Shown here: in pieces, positions 28,162 through 35,842 of the stretch | How the letters are laid out: every line of letters begins with the position of its first letter | How positions within the stretch are numbered: the first letter of the stretch is position 1 | Assembly: GCA_021773835.1 (NCBI GenBank) | Contig: JAJFJQ010000035.1 | Location: 1-64,000, forward strand | DNA from: Gammaproteobacteria bacterium | GTDB taxonomy: Bacteria > Pseudomonadota > Gammaproteobacteria > Ga0077536 | DNA: 64,000 nt | Direction of reading: 5' to 3' | Translations under genes and position numbers: made by a program | Notes under the pieces: model-generated | What the model was told of the DNA's origin: nothing | The model's database searches: none | The model's input: only the letters and a program-made list of their open reading frames with translations

Positions 28162-30939
28162 TTACGTATCGCTGCCGAGCTGTGCCGCAATTTCATCCAA
28201 CAGGTTCGCATCGTGCTGAACGCTCTCCTTCTGCGCCTCTATTGCTCGGCTCTTGATCCGTTGTTTTTGCCGCATTTGCTTTTCAAGTTCGTGGCGTTGG
28301 GCCGTGGACCCTTGAATACGCTCTTGCTCCGAGACCCATTCGTCGAGTTCCTTTTGTAGCAGGAGGTTGATCTCGTTTTGGGTACCGTAGGTTCGTTCCA
28401 GGCGCTCCTCCGATTCTCGATGCCGCGTTTCTGCGCTGGTTTCAACCGCGACCGCATTACGCAGGCGCTCGGTGGCGGCGCGTGCCCGTTCTTCGATAGC
28501 GGCGATTTCTTCTTTCAAGTTAGCTTCGGTTGAGTCGATCGAATCGTGCCGTTCGCGAGTGGCCTCAAGCTGCGCCTCGGCCTCGCGCTTGATTGCTTCG
28601 GCCTCGGCCCGTGCATTGGCCGCTTCCTCTAGCTGAGACTTGAGGCGAGCAGCGTCGGCCTCGATTTGTTTGCGTTGCTCGATCAGTTTTGCCGTTTGCT
28701 CGGCCTGCAGTTTTTCCTGCGCTTGCTTGTATTCGAGGATGATGCGTTGGGCCTCTTCGGCGGCACCCATTTTCGCGGCTTCTGCGGCCTGCTGTTCGCG
28801 ATGGGCCCGATCGATTTGCTCAGCGGTATTGGCAAACTCAGCCTCGAGCTTTTTACGTTCGGCGTTTAGCTCCGCCTGCAACTCCGCGCGCATCTGATTT
28901 TCTTTCTCTTCCATTTCCTGCTCGCGTTGTTGCTCGACCCGGAGCAATTCAGCCTCGAGTTCTTTCGCCGCCGCTAGGCGTTCCTTGGACAAGGTTGCTT
29001 CCGTCTCTATTTGCGCCCACGCGCCTTCGAGCTCTGCTTGCGTTTTTTCACGCTCTTGTTCTAATTCCTCCAGTTTCTCGGTTTGTTGGCGGTACAGCTC
29101 CTCGATCCGTTTCTCTTCCGCTTGCAGCCGCATCTCAGCTTCACGTTCTAGTGCAGTGGTTTGGTCTTGTTGCTCCCGGTGACGTCGTTCGGCCTCTTCT
29201 GCCGCAAGCGATTGTTGACGCTCGATTTCGTCTTTGAGCCGTTGTGCTTCGGCCAATTGTTTCTCTATTGCCGCTGCCTCGGCGTCAATTTTGGCCCGCT
29301 CTGCTTGCAGAATTTCGGCAGCACGGCGGTCGGTTGCCTCTTTCGCCGCTTGTGCCTCGGCGATTCTGGCGCGTTCAGCACGAAGCTCTTCGGCGAGCTG
29401 GCGATCGGCTTCTTCCTTAGCGGCTTGCTCAGCGGCCATCTTGGCGCGCTCTTCGGCCAAAATCGCCGCCGCTAGTCGATCCGCATCCTGTCTGGCTGTT
29501 TGTTCTGCGGCTTTCTTAACCTCTTCTGCCTGGCGTTGTTGCTCAGCGGCGATTTTCGCGCGTTCGGCTTGCAGCTGCTCTTCGGCTAGACGCGCGGCTT
29601 TCTCCTTGGCCGCTAATTCTTCCGTCAATTTGGCACGTTCGGCCTGAAGCTTCTCCTCGACCACGCGATCGGCCTCTTGTTTTGCGGCTTGAGCTTCGGC
29701 CATTAGCCGTTGTGCTTGTTCTATCTGAAGATTCGCCTTCTCCAAATCGGCCGCAAGCGATTGCGCGCGAATATCGGCATCGACGATCTCGTCTTGTGGC
29801 GTGCTCGGTTCCGGTTCTGGATTTGGATCTGGATGGGCTTCGGGTTGATTTACGGCTTGTGGTTCGGCGATTTGGGCCGTTTGTTTCTGCGGTACCTCAT
29901 CAATCGCGCCGCCTTCAACATAAGAAACCTCGAAACCTTCCTGAGTGAGCAAAAAGGCGGCGGCCGAGCTACGTCCTCCGGTGTCGCAATAGGCGACATA
30001 ATAGGTTTCACGGTCGAGTTCATGGTGTGAACCTCGGAGATTACTGAGCGGGATATTGATGCTACCGTCGAGCCCGTTTGCGGCCTGTTCTTCGGGAAAG
30101 CGAACATCCAACCACTTTGCCCCATCGGCGACAATCGCCCGGGCCTCGTCCAAGGTGCAGGTCCGCATTACGGGGGTCTTGATGAGTTCCACGAATTCCG
30201 CTTTGGTCAAACGGGCCAATTCGCCATCTGTCAGCATCTTGACTGTTGCATTGCGCTTGGCGTTTGAAACAAGCGCTTCTTCGCCGAATCTGGCACCCGG
30301 ACCGAGTTCTGCGAGTTTTATTGGTTTGCCTTTTTTAGCGGAGCGCAATACTTCACATCGCCCGGATTGGATGGCGTAGTAGTAGTCTCCTGGCGATCCT
30401 TGCTCGATGACGACGTCCCCAGCCTTAAACTCTACGGACTCAAGTGTCTCCAGCAATCGCTGAATATTTGACGGGGGGACATGCGCAAACAGCTCAGATT
30501 GCAACATGTCGGTCAACCAATCACCGGATGACTCGGCTTCAAGCTCAGTGACTTCAATGTCGGGTGTATCTGGGCTCGCCGTATTCTCGACGCTCAGCAA
30601 GCGATCGAGCAGCCCCCGATCGACGCGTAACACCTTGACCTTGGACCTTGCCTGGGCCGACATTTGGCGGGGTTGGAGCTGTGCTAACGCATGGAACGAT
30701 GCGCCTTCGCCGCCAACCACCCGTTTTATCAGTTGGTCATCGGCATACAATTCCACCTCACCCTCGATAACGTAGAAGGACCAACCGTCACGGTCCCCCT
30801 GGCGGAACACGTACTCCTTCTTTTTGATATCGATGATCTCGGCACCCTGGAGCACTTGCTCTTGTTGTGCGGGCCCGAGATTGTTGAGTGGGACCAATAA
30901 GGTCAGGCGTGAGTGAAGGGCCTCTTGTTCTTCGGTCAT
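28162..30939 (-). CDS. Dual cyclic-nucleotide-binding, rhodanese and long coiled-coil protein (copy 1)
   Basis: A 925-residue cytoplasmic protein without a signal peptide. CNBD1 (about 15-115) keeps the fold (FRQGDRDGWSFYVIEGEVELY) but its phosphate cassette is degenerate. CNBD2 (about 150-252) has an intact cassette FGEEALVSNAKRNATV with Glu220/Glu221 and Arg229, so it can bind a cyclic nucleotide. A rhodanese domain (about 262-347) follows with WLDVRFPEE and an active loop CDTGGRSS starting at Cys318. After a Pro/Glu-rich linker, residues about 395-925 form an almost continuous Ala/Glu/Arg/Lys/Gln coiled coil with many AKEEADR/LQAERAKI-like heptads. It is paralogous to the divergent 31608-34550 gene. 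The DUF465 gene 33 bp upstream is probably in its operon. Function unknown; ligand sensing linked to a filament or scaffold is my inference. Confidence 0.92.
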   Translation of the reverse strand: MTEEQEALHSRLTLLVPLNNLGPAQQEQVLQGAEIIDIKKKEYVFRQGDRDGWSFYVIEGEVELYADDQLIKRVVGGEGASFHALAQLQPRQMSAQARSKVKVLRVDRGLLDRLLSVENTASPDTPDIEVTELEAESSGDWLTDMLQSELFAHVPPSNIQRLLETLESVEFKAGDVVIEQGSPGDYYYAIQSGRCEVLRSAKKGKPIKLAELGPGARFGEEALVSNAKRNATVKMLTDGELARLTKAEFVELIKTPVMRTCTLDEARAIVADGAKWLDVRFPEEQAANGLDGSINIPLSNLRGSHHELDRETYYVAYCDTGGRSSAAAFLLTQEGFEVSYVEGGAIDEVPQKQTAQIAEPQAVNQPEAHPDPNPEPEPSTPQDEIVDADIRAQSLAADLEKANLQIEQAQRLMAEAQAAKQEADRVVEEKLQAERAKLTEELAAKEKAARLAEEQLQAERAKIAAEQQRQAEEVKKAAEQTARQDADRLAAAILAEERAKMAAEQAAKEEADRQLAEELRAERARIAEAQAAKEATDRRAAEILQAERAKIDAEAAAIEKQLAEAQRLKDEIERQQSLAAEEAERRHREQQDQTTALEREAEMRLQAEEKRIEELYRQQTEKLEELEQEREKTQAELEGAWAQIETEATLSKERLAAAKELEAELLRVEQQREQEMEEKENQMRAELQAELNAERKKLEAEFANTAEQIDRAHREQQAAEAAKMGAAEEAQRIILEYKQAQEKLQAEQTAKLIEQRKQIEADAARLKSQLEEAANARAEAEAIKREAEAQLEATRERHDSIDSTEANLKEEIAAIEERARAATERLRNAVAVETSAETRHRESEERLERTYGTQNEINLLLQKELDEWVSEQERIQGSTAQRHELEKQMRQKQRIKSRAIEAQKESVQHDANLLDEIAAQLGSDT

Positions 30940-30971
30940 AGCAGCGTGAAATTCAGGTTGAAAAGTTAAAG

Positions 30972-31178
30972 TTAAGCATCCAGATCTGGAATTAACTCAC
31001 TCTTGAGTCTCGATATTTGGTCTTTTAGTCGGAGCTTGCGTAATTTCAATCTGCGGATCATTAATTGGTCGACATCGAACGTCGCAGATAACCGGTTAAC
31101 AACCTCATCGAGGTCACGATGCTCAATCTGCAATTCGTATATTCGCCGCTGTATCGATTTTTCTGAGGAATCCGTCAC
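30972..31178 (-). CDS. DUF465/YdcH-family small coiled-coil protein
   Basis: A 68-residue helical protein (RRIYELQIEHRDLDEVVNRL, then IRRLKLRKLRLKDQISRLKSEL). The pattern H-x-x-L-D and the RLKxxKLxLKDxI motif are typical of DUF465 (YdcH-like) proteins. It is read toward the 925-residue CNBD-rhodanese gene with a 33-bp gap, so the two are probably co-transcribed. The conserved link between DUF465 and a giant coiled-coil protein is suggestive but unproven. Confidence 0.85.
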   Translation of the reverse strand: MTDSSEKSIQRRIYELQIEHRDLDEVVNRLSATFDVDQLMIRRLKLRKLRLKDQISRLKSELIPDLDA

Positions 31179-31461
31179 CAGATCTCGTTCTCGCCGCCGG
31201 TCAAAAATCGAGGTAGAATTCTACGCTCAAATGTAAAAAAGTGTGGCATCGGATTTTGCGGTCGAATAATTGACCGGTTTGTTGAGGAGCAGCGACAAAG
31301 ATCGCGCCCACATCGGGTAAGTAGTCCCGACGATAGCCCAAGGAATTAATAAAGCAAAATGTACGGATACGCGCGAAGTGAAGGCAGCGTTGGTAGGTAA
31401 TACATTTTCCGGTGCAAATTCGGAAATTTTGAGCACTCCTGTCTCCCGCTCCCGGGTCGGT

Positions 31462-31477
31462 GGTGACTAGGGTCACA
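31462..31477. promoter_or_regulatory. CRP-type binding site 1
   Basis: GGTGA-CTAGGG-TCACA: 9 of 10 bases match the TGTGA-N6-TCACA consensus. It lies between the DUF465/CNBD operon and the divergent 980-residue CNBD gene. Confidence 0.65.
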
Positions 31478-31502
31478 ATTTCCGTTGAATCATCGGCGAT
31501 TG

Positions 31503-31518
31503 CGTGACGCCTATCACA
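31503..31518. promoter_or_regulatory. CRP-type binding site 2
   Basis: CGTGA-CGCCTA-TCACA: 9 of 10 bases match the consensus. Its centre is 41 bp from the centre of site 1, about four helical turns, so both would face the same side of the DNA. A TAAACC hexamer at 31541-31546 could be a -10 box placing this site near -41.5 for the rightward gene, the class II CRP position. Confidence 0.62.
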
Positions 31519-31607
31519 AACACCCTCCAGTGAACCTGCGTAAACCCGTTACGGTTGCTTAACTGTATGAAGGTGGCCACGTCGATTATGTCAACCCGTG
31601 CCCTAGT

Positions 31608-34550
31608 GTGGAAGAAGGTTTTAGCCGAATGGCCGCAATGCCAGCATTAGAACAAAGATTTGAAAGCGTCTTTCAGATGCTCGTGCCTATCAATGGGCTG
31701 TCTCTTCAACGTCAGCAGCAATTGTTGACGCAGTCCGAAACACTCAGTTTTGGGCCGCGTGAATTTGTCTTTCGCGAAGGTGATCGGGACAACTACGCCT
31801 TCTTTTTGCTAGAAGGGCGACTTGAGTTGCTTGCCCAAGATCAACTCGTTAAAAAACTAGAGGGCGGTACCGGGGATGGCGTCTACGCCTTAGCCCAACT
31901 TCAACCGCGCCAACTCTCTGCGCGCGCTAAGACTCGGGTCACGGTATTGCGTGCGGACCGGGCATTAATGGACAAATTGCTTGCCATCGACGGGGCTGGC
32001 GAAATCCAGGAAGTCAAGGTTAGCGAAATTGAAGCGGCCGACGACGGCGATTGGATGACTCGAATGCTCCAATCCGAGTTATTTTCCCGCGTCCCGGCGG
32101 CCAACATCCAACGGATATTTACAAAGCTCGAATCGATCACTGTTAATGCGGGCGATGTAATCGTTGAGCAAGACGCGCAAGGGGATTTTTACTACATCAT
32201 CCAACATGGCCGTTGTGAGGTCACTCGGCAAACCGCCACTGGTAAGGCTCCGATTAAATTAGCAGAGCTCGGTCCTGGGGACTCATTTGGCGAGGAGGCG
32301 CTGGTATCCGATTCGGAACGCAATGCCAACGTCAAAATGCTAACCGATGGCGAACTTATGCGTCTGGTGAAAGACGACTTTGTTGAACTGATAAAAACGC
32401 CGTTATTGAGCGCCCTCGACCTGGCCGAAGGCAAGCGTCGCGTAGCCGAGGAAGGTGCGCAGTGGGTCGATGTGAGATTTCCGGAAGAACATGCAGTCGG
32501 CGCGATCGAGGGCAGCATCAACCAATCGCTCAATACGCTACGGATGCACGCGGAGCGACTCAACAAAGACAAAACCTATATCGTCTATTGCGATAGTGGC
32601 TCGCGTAGTTCAGTCGCGGCTTTCCTCCTATCTGAGCGTGGGTTCGACGTCCACTGCTTGCGTGGCGGCTTATTGGAATATGGAATTCTTAGCGCAACCG
32701 ACCAACGCTTCACGGAGGATATAAAAGATCCTGAAGCGGCGACGGGCGACCTTACCATCGATGCAGGGAATGCGGGCGATTTACCGATTACGGTTGCCGC
32801 CTTGGTGCCTTCGTCGCATCGGTCAGAGGTCGAACAAGATTCAGCGAGCACGCCGAGGTCGTCCGATGTAGATGATGTGATTGACTCGGAAATCAAGGCG
32901 CAGGCGTTAAAAGCGGAACTTGGCAAGGCGAACATAAAACTCGAGGAGGCCCGCCGCTATAAGGAACAAGCAGAGCTCGCGCGCGAACAGCTCGAAGTCG
33001 AGGCTTCAAAAACGCTCGAACAAGAGCGCCAGCGTCTCGCCGAGGAAGCACGCGAGGCGAAAAAGCAGTTAGAAGAAGCAGAAGCGTTGAAAAAAGAGCT
33101 GGCGAAAGCCAAACAAGAAGCGAAGAAACATGCCGCTGAACTAGAGAAAAAACGCATTGCGGAACTCGAAGAAGCTAACCGGCAAGCCGAAGAAGCGCGA
33201 CAACTGAAGAAAGAACTGGCGAAGGCCAAACGTGTGGCTGCGGAGCAGGCAAAGAATCTCAAGTTAAAAGAAAAGACAGAGCTTGCCGAAGCCAACGCAC
33301 AGCTCGAAGAAGCGCGCCGTCTCAAAGAAGAAGCCGAGGCCGCGGCGAAGCGCGTAGACGAGGAAGTTGCCGAACGGCTGCGCCTGGAACAGGAACGCTT
33401 GTCAGAAGAAGCTCAGCGCGCAAAAGCGGTTTTGGATGACGCCGAGCGAATTAAGGAGGAGATCGCGCGGCAAAAAGAAATCGCCGAAGCGGAAGCTGAA
33501 AAGCGTCGCCTTGAACAGGAAGCCGAGTTCGAAGCGATGCAGCGTGAGGCTGACACTCGCATGCGCGAGGAAGAAAAGAAGCTTGCCGAAAGTTATGCCT
33601 GGCAAGCGGAAGAACTCGCGCGACTACAAGAAATGAAGGATGAGGCCGAGGCCGAGCTTAAACTAGAACGCGAGCGACTAAAAACGGAAGCCTCAGAGGC
33701 GAAACTCCGACTACGCGAAGCGCAACGGATCCAGCATGAAGTTGAGCAGACCCGGATAGAGAGCTCTAAGGAAGCCGAGGAAAGACAGCGACGGCAGGTC
33801 GAGCTGGAGCGAAAGCTCAGGGACGAGGTGCAAGAAAAAATCGTTTCCGAACGGCACAAGATCGAAGCCGAGTTCGCGCGCAATGCCGAAGAGCTGGAAC
33901 GTGCACGTAGTGAGAAAGCGGCCGCGGAAGCAGCTCGTATTGCCGCAGCCGAAGAAGCAGAACGGATCATTCAAGAATACAAGGAGACGCACGAACTCCT
34001 ACGCGTACGGGAAGAAGAGAAACTCAATAGCGAACGGCAACGTTTGCAGCGGGAAGCGGCCGAGCTGCGTGAGGCTCTGGAGGAATCTAGACGAGAAAAA
34101 GAAGAAGCCTTGGCGCATCAACTATCCGCAGAGAAACAAATAGCGACATTAGCGGCAGAAGCCGGAACCGGGGCGAAAGCAGAAGAATTGGCGGCCGATA
34201 TTGCCGCACTTGAAGCGGAAGCAAAAGAAGCAAGGGATGCCGCAGAGGCGGCCGAAGAGGCTCAGCGCAAAGCACAGGCTGCCGCGGACGCAAACCGCGA
34301 GTTCATGGAGCAGAACCAAAATGAAGAGAACGAAAGTCGCGATCGCTTCGAGGACGAGATCGCCAGCTGGCTGCAGGAACAAGAAGCCTATGAAAGTAGC
34401 GAACTACAGCAGCAGATCCTGGCGAATCAAAAGGCGCATCTAGAGCGCATAAAAGCGAGGGCGCAGTCGGCCCGCGAAGCAGCCAAACAGCATGATCAAT
34501 CACTGATCGATGAGCTAGCCGATCATCTGCGTGAGGACGAATCGCTCTAG
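31608..34550 (+). CDS. Dual cyclic-nucleotide-binding, rhodanese and long coiled-coil protein (copy 2)
   Basis: A 980-residue paralogue of the 28162-30939 product with the same domain order. CNBD1 is at about 23-125 (degenerate cassette). CNBD2 is at about 160-262 with FGEEALVSDSERNANV (Glu229/230, Arg239). The rhodanese domain is at about 270-357 with VDVRFPEE and the loop CDSGSRSS from Cys328. Then comes a coiled coil of about 540 residues rich in EEARRLKEEAEAA-like heptads. It starts at GTG 31608; ATG 31629 or 31638 would align better with copy 1 and remain possible. The tail (HDQSLIDELADHL) matches the end of copy 1 (HDANLLDEIAAQL), so even the C-terminus is under constraint. It is divergent from copy 1 across two CRP-like sites. 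Confidence 0.92.
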   Translation: MEEGFSRMAAMPALEQRFESVFQMLVPINGLSLQRQQQLLTQSETLSFGPREFVFREGDRDNYAFFLLEGRLELLAQDQLVKKLEGGTGDGVYALAQLQPRQLSARAKTRVTVLRADRALMDKLLAIDGAGEIQEVKVSEIEAADDGDWMTRMLQSELFSRVPAANIQRIFTKLESITVNAGDVIVEQDAQGDFYYIIQHGRCEVTRQTATGKAPIKLAELGPGDSFGEEALVSDSERNANVKMLTDGELMRLVKDDFVELIKTPLLSALDLAEGKRRVAEEGAQWVDVRFPEEHAVGAIEGSINQSLNTLRMHAERLNKDKTYIVYCDSGSRSSVAAFLLSERGFDVHCLRGGLLEYGILSATDQRFTEDIKDPEAATGDLTIDAGNAGDLPITVAALVPSSHRSEVEQDSASTPRSSDVDDVIDSEIKAQALKAELGKANIKLEEARRYKEQAELAREQLEVEASKTLEQERQRLAEEAREAKKQLEEAEALKKELAKAKQEAKKHAAELEKKRIAELEEANRQAEEARQLKKELAKAKRVAAEQAKNLKLKEKTELAEANAQLEEARRLKEEAEAAAKRVDEEVAERLRLEQERLSEEAQRAKAVLDDAERIKEEIARQKEIAEAEAEKRRLEQEAEFEAMQREADTRMREEEKKLAESYAWQAEELARLQEMKDEAEAELKLERERLKTEASEAKLRLREAQRIQHEVEQTRIESSKEAEERQRRQVELERKLRDEVQEKIVSERHKIEAEFARNAEELERARSEKAAAEAARIAAAEEAERIIQEYKETHELLRVREEEKLNSERQRLQREAAELREALEESRREKEEALAHQLSAEKQIATLAAEAGTGAKAEELAADIAALEAEAKEARDAAEAAEEAQRKAQAAADANREFMEQNQNEENESRDRFEDEIASWLQEQEAYESSELQQQILANQKAHLERIKARAQSAREAAKQHDQSLIDELADHLREDESL

Positions 34551-34572
34551 AAGGTCCGCAGGGATCCGCCAT

Positions 34573-34914
34573 TTACAGAGCATCTTTGGCGGGTACGTCG
34601 ATGAAATAGCTGCCGTCCGGGTGCTCGATCCGGACCCAATCCAGGCGTAAACCGATCAATGCGATCTCACCGAGATTACGATCCAAGCCATTACTGCTGA
34701 ACTCGAAGCGAAAGATCCGAATCAGGTTCAAGCCATTGCCGGTCCAGCGCAATCGCAGCCGTCTCAGCACGACGCCATCGTCGAGGCGTTGCACGTCGAG
34801 ATCATTGCAAACCACTTTGCTGATCTCGAGAACTTTTTCATGCGCCGTTCGGCTGGTGTACCAAAACCATGCAACACCGCTAAGTAACAGCAGCAACGGA
34901 GTTCCATCGTTCAC
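34573..34914 (-). CDS. DUF3301-like membrane-anchored protein
   Basis: A 113-residue protein with one N-terminal hydrophobic helix (LLLLLSGVAWFWYTS) and a soluble domain with LRLRWTGNGLNLIRIFRFEFSSNG, which fits DUF3301 proteins of Gammaproteobacteria. It ends 22 bp from the convergent copy 2 gene. It is the last of three small genes (YajQ, CPXCG protein, this) read leftward. No function is known. Confidence 0.75.
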   Translation of the reverse strand: MNDGTPLLLLLSGVAWFWYTSRTAHEKVLEISKVVCNDLDVQRLDDGVVLRRLRLRWTGNGLNLIRIFRFEFSSNGLDRNLGEIALIGLRLDWVRIEHPDGSYFIDVPAKDAL

Positions 34915-34930
34915 GGCGGGATAGCGTTAG

Positions 34931-35134
34931 TTATTCGTCGGTACGGTTAGATTGAAAAAAACCTAGGAGTCCGTCTTCCGAGCGGTAGCACAATTCGATT
35001 GGTCGACAGCATACTTCGCAATCCTCGATGTAGGTCTGCTCCGGGATCGAAAGGTCAAGCACCATAGAGATCGACTCTCCGCAGTACGGGCATGAAAAGC
35101 GATGCTCGTCTATCATTTTTCGGGCATGGGTCAA
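34931..35134 (-). CDS. CPXCG-motif cysteine-rich protein
   Basis: A small zinc-ribbon-like protein of 67 residues (or 61 from ATG 35116). CPYCGESI and a second CEVCCRPIEL supply four to five cysteines, and the order matches the CPXCG family. The start codon at 35134 overlaps the yajQ stop, which suggests translational coupling. The C-terminus is charged. Role unknown. Confidence 0.78.
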   Translation of the reverse strand: MTHARKMIDEHRFSCPYCGESISMVLDLSIPEQTYIEDCEVCCRPIELCYRSEDGLLGFFQSNRTDE

Positions 35135-35613
35135 TCACGGAAATTAGTAAACTGAAAGGGAAGCCCAAATTTGGCCTTTTTTAGTTCAGACATTGCGGCT
35201 TGTAAGTCGTCGCGCTTTTTCCCTGTGATCCGAACCTGTTCCTGCTGAATTTGAGTTTGTACCTTTAGCTTTGTTTCCTTGATCAGTTTAACGACTTTTC
35301 TGGCGCTCTCCTTGTCGATTCCATGCCGCGCAGTGACGGTTTGTTTTGACGCATTGATGGTATTTTCGAGCTCCCCAAGTTCGAGGCACTCGATATCTAT
35401 ACCGCGTTTAGTAATTTTACCTTGCAAGACATCCAAGATCTGGGCGATGTGAAATTCAGCATCGCCGATGATGGTCAGCACACGCTCGTTCTGCTCAACG
35501 GTCGCTTTGGTGCCTTTTAGATCGAAGCGGTTTCCGATCTCTCGATTAGCCTGGTCTACGGCGTTGGTCAGCTCATGCAGATCGACTTCGGATACGACAT
35601 CAAAAGACGGCAT
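35131..35613 (-). CDS. yajQ: YajQ-family nucleotide-binding protein
   Basis: A 160-residue protein with the family start MPSFDVVSEVDLHELTNAVDQ, RFDLKGTKATVE, LGELENTINASKQTV and a C-terminal KKRDDLQAAMSELK. Two RNP-like folds are expected. YajQ-family proteins bind nucleotides; the Xanthomonas member was reported to bind c-di-GMP. It is upstream of, and overlaps, the CPXCG gene. A PilZ protein and two cyclic-nucleotide-binding proteins are nearby. Confidence 0.94.
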   Translation of the reverse strand: MPSFDVVSEVDLHELTNAVDQANREIGNRFDLKGTKATVEQNERVLTIIGDAEFHIAQILDVLQGKITKRGIDIECLELGELENTINASKQTVTARHGIDKESARKVVKLIKETKLKVQTQIQQEQVRITGKKRDDLQAAMSELKKAKFGLPFQFTNFRD

Positions 35614-35842
35614 TTATCTACTCCAGTTGGTACAGCGGTCCTGAAAGTATAGGCGCTGAGGAATTATGAATTATCGCGAGGACGATGTAACCGATCTCTG
35701 ATCATTAAACACCTGATCGGACGCCCAGCCGTCGATAAATGCTGCCAAGTCGGATCAATATGGCATCATAGCGGGCCAATTTGGGTGCACGGTCGGAATA
35801 TGTCCGGACCGAGTCAACCCTCCACGGAGATCACCTTAGTAA

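Noticed and set aside
28162-34550. CRISPR or satellite-like repetition in the coiled-coil genes
   Set aside because: The periodicity is the heptad pattern of Glu/Ala/Arg codons, with no identical units or regular spacers.
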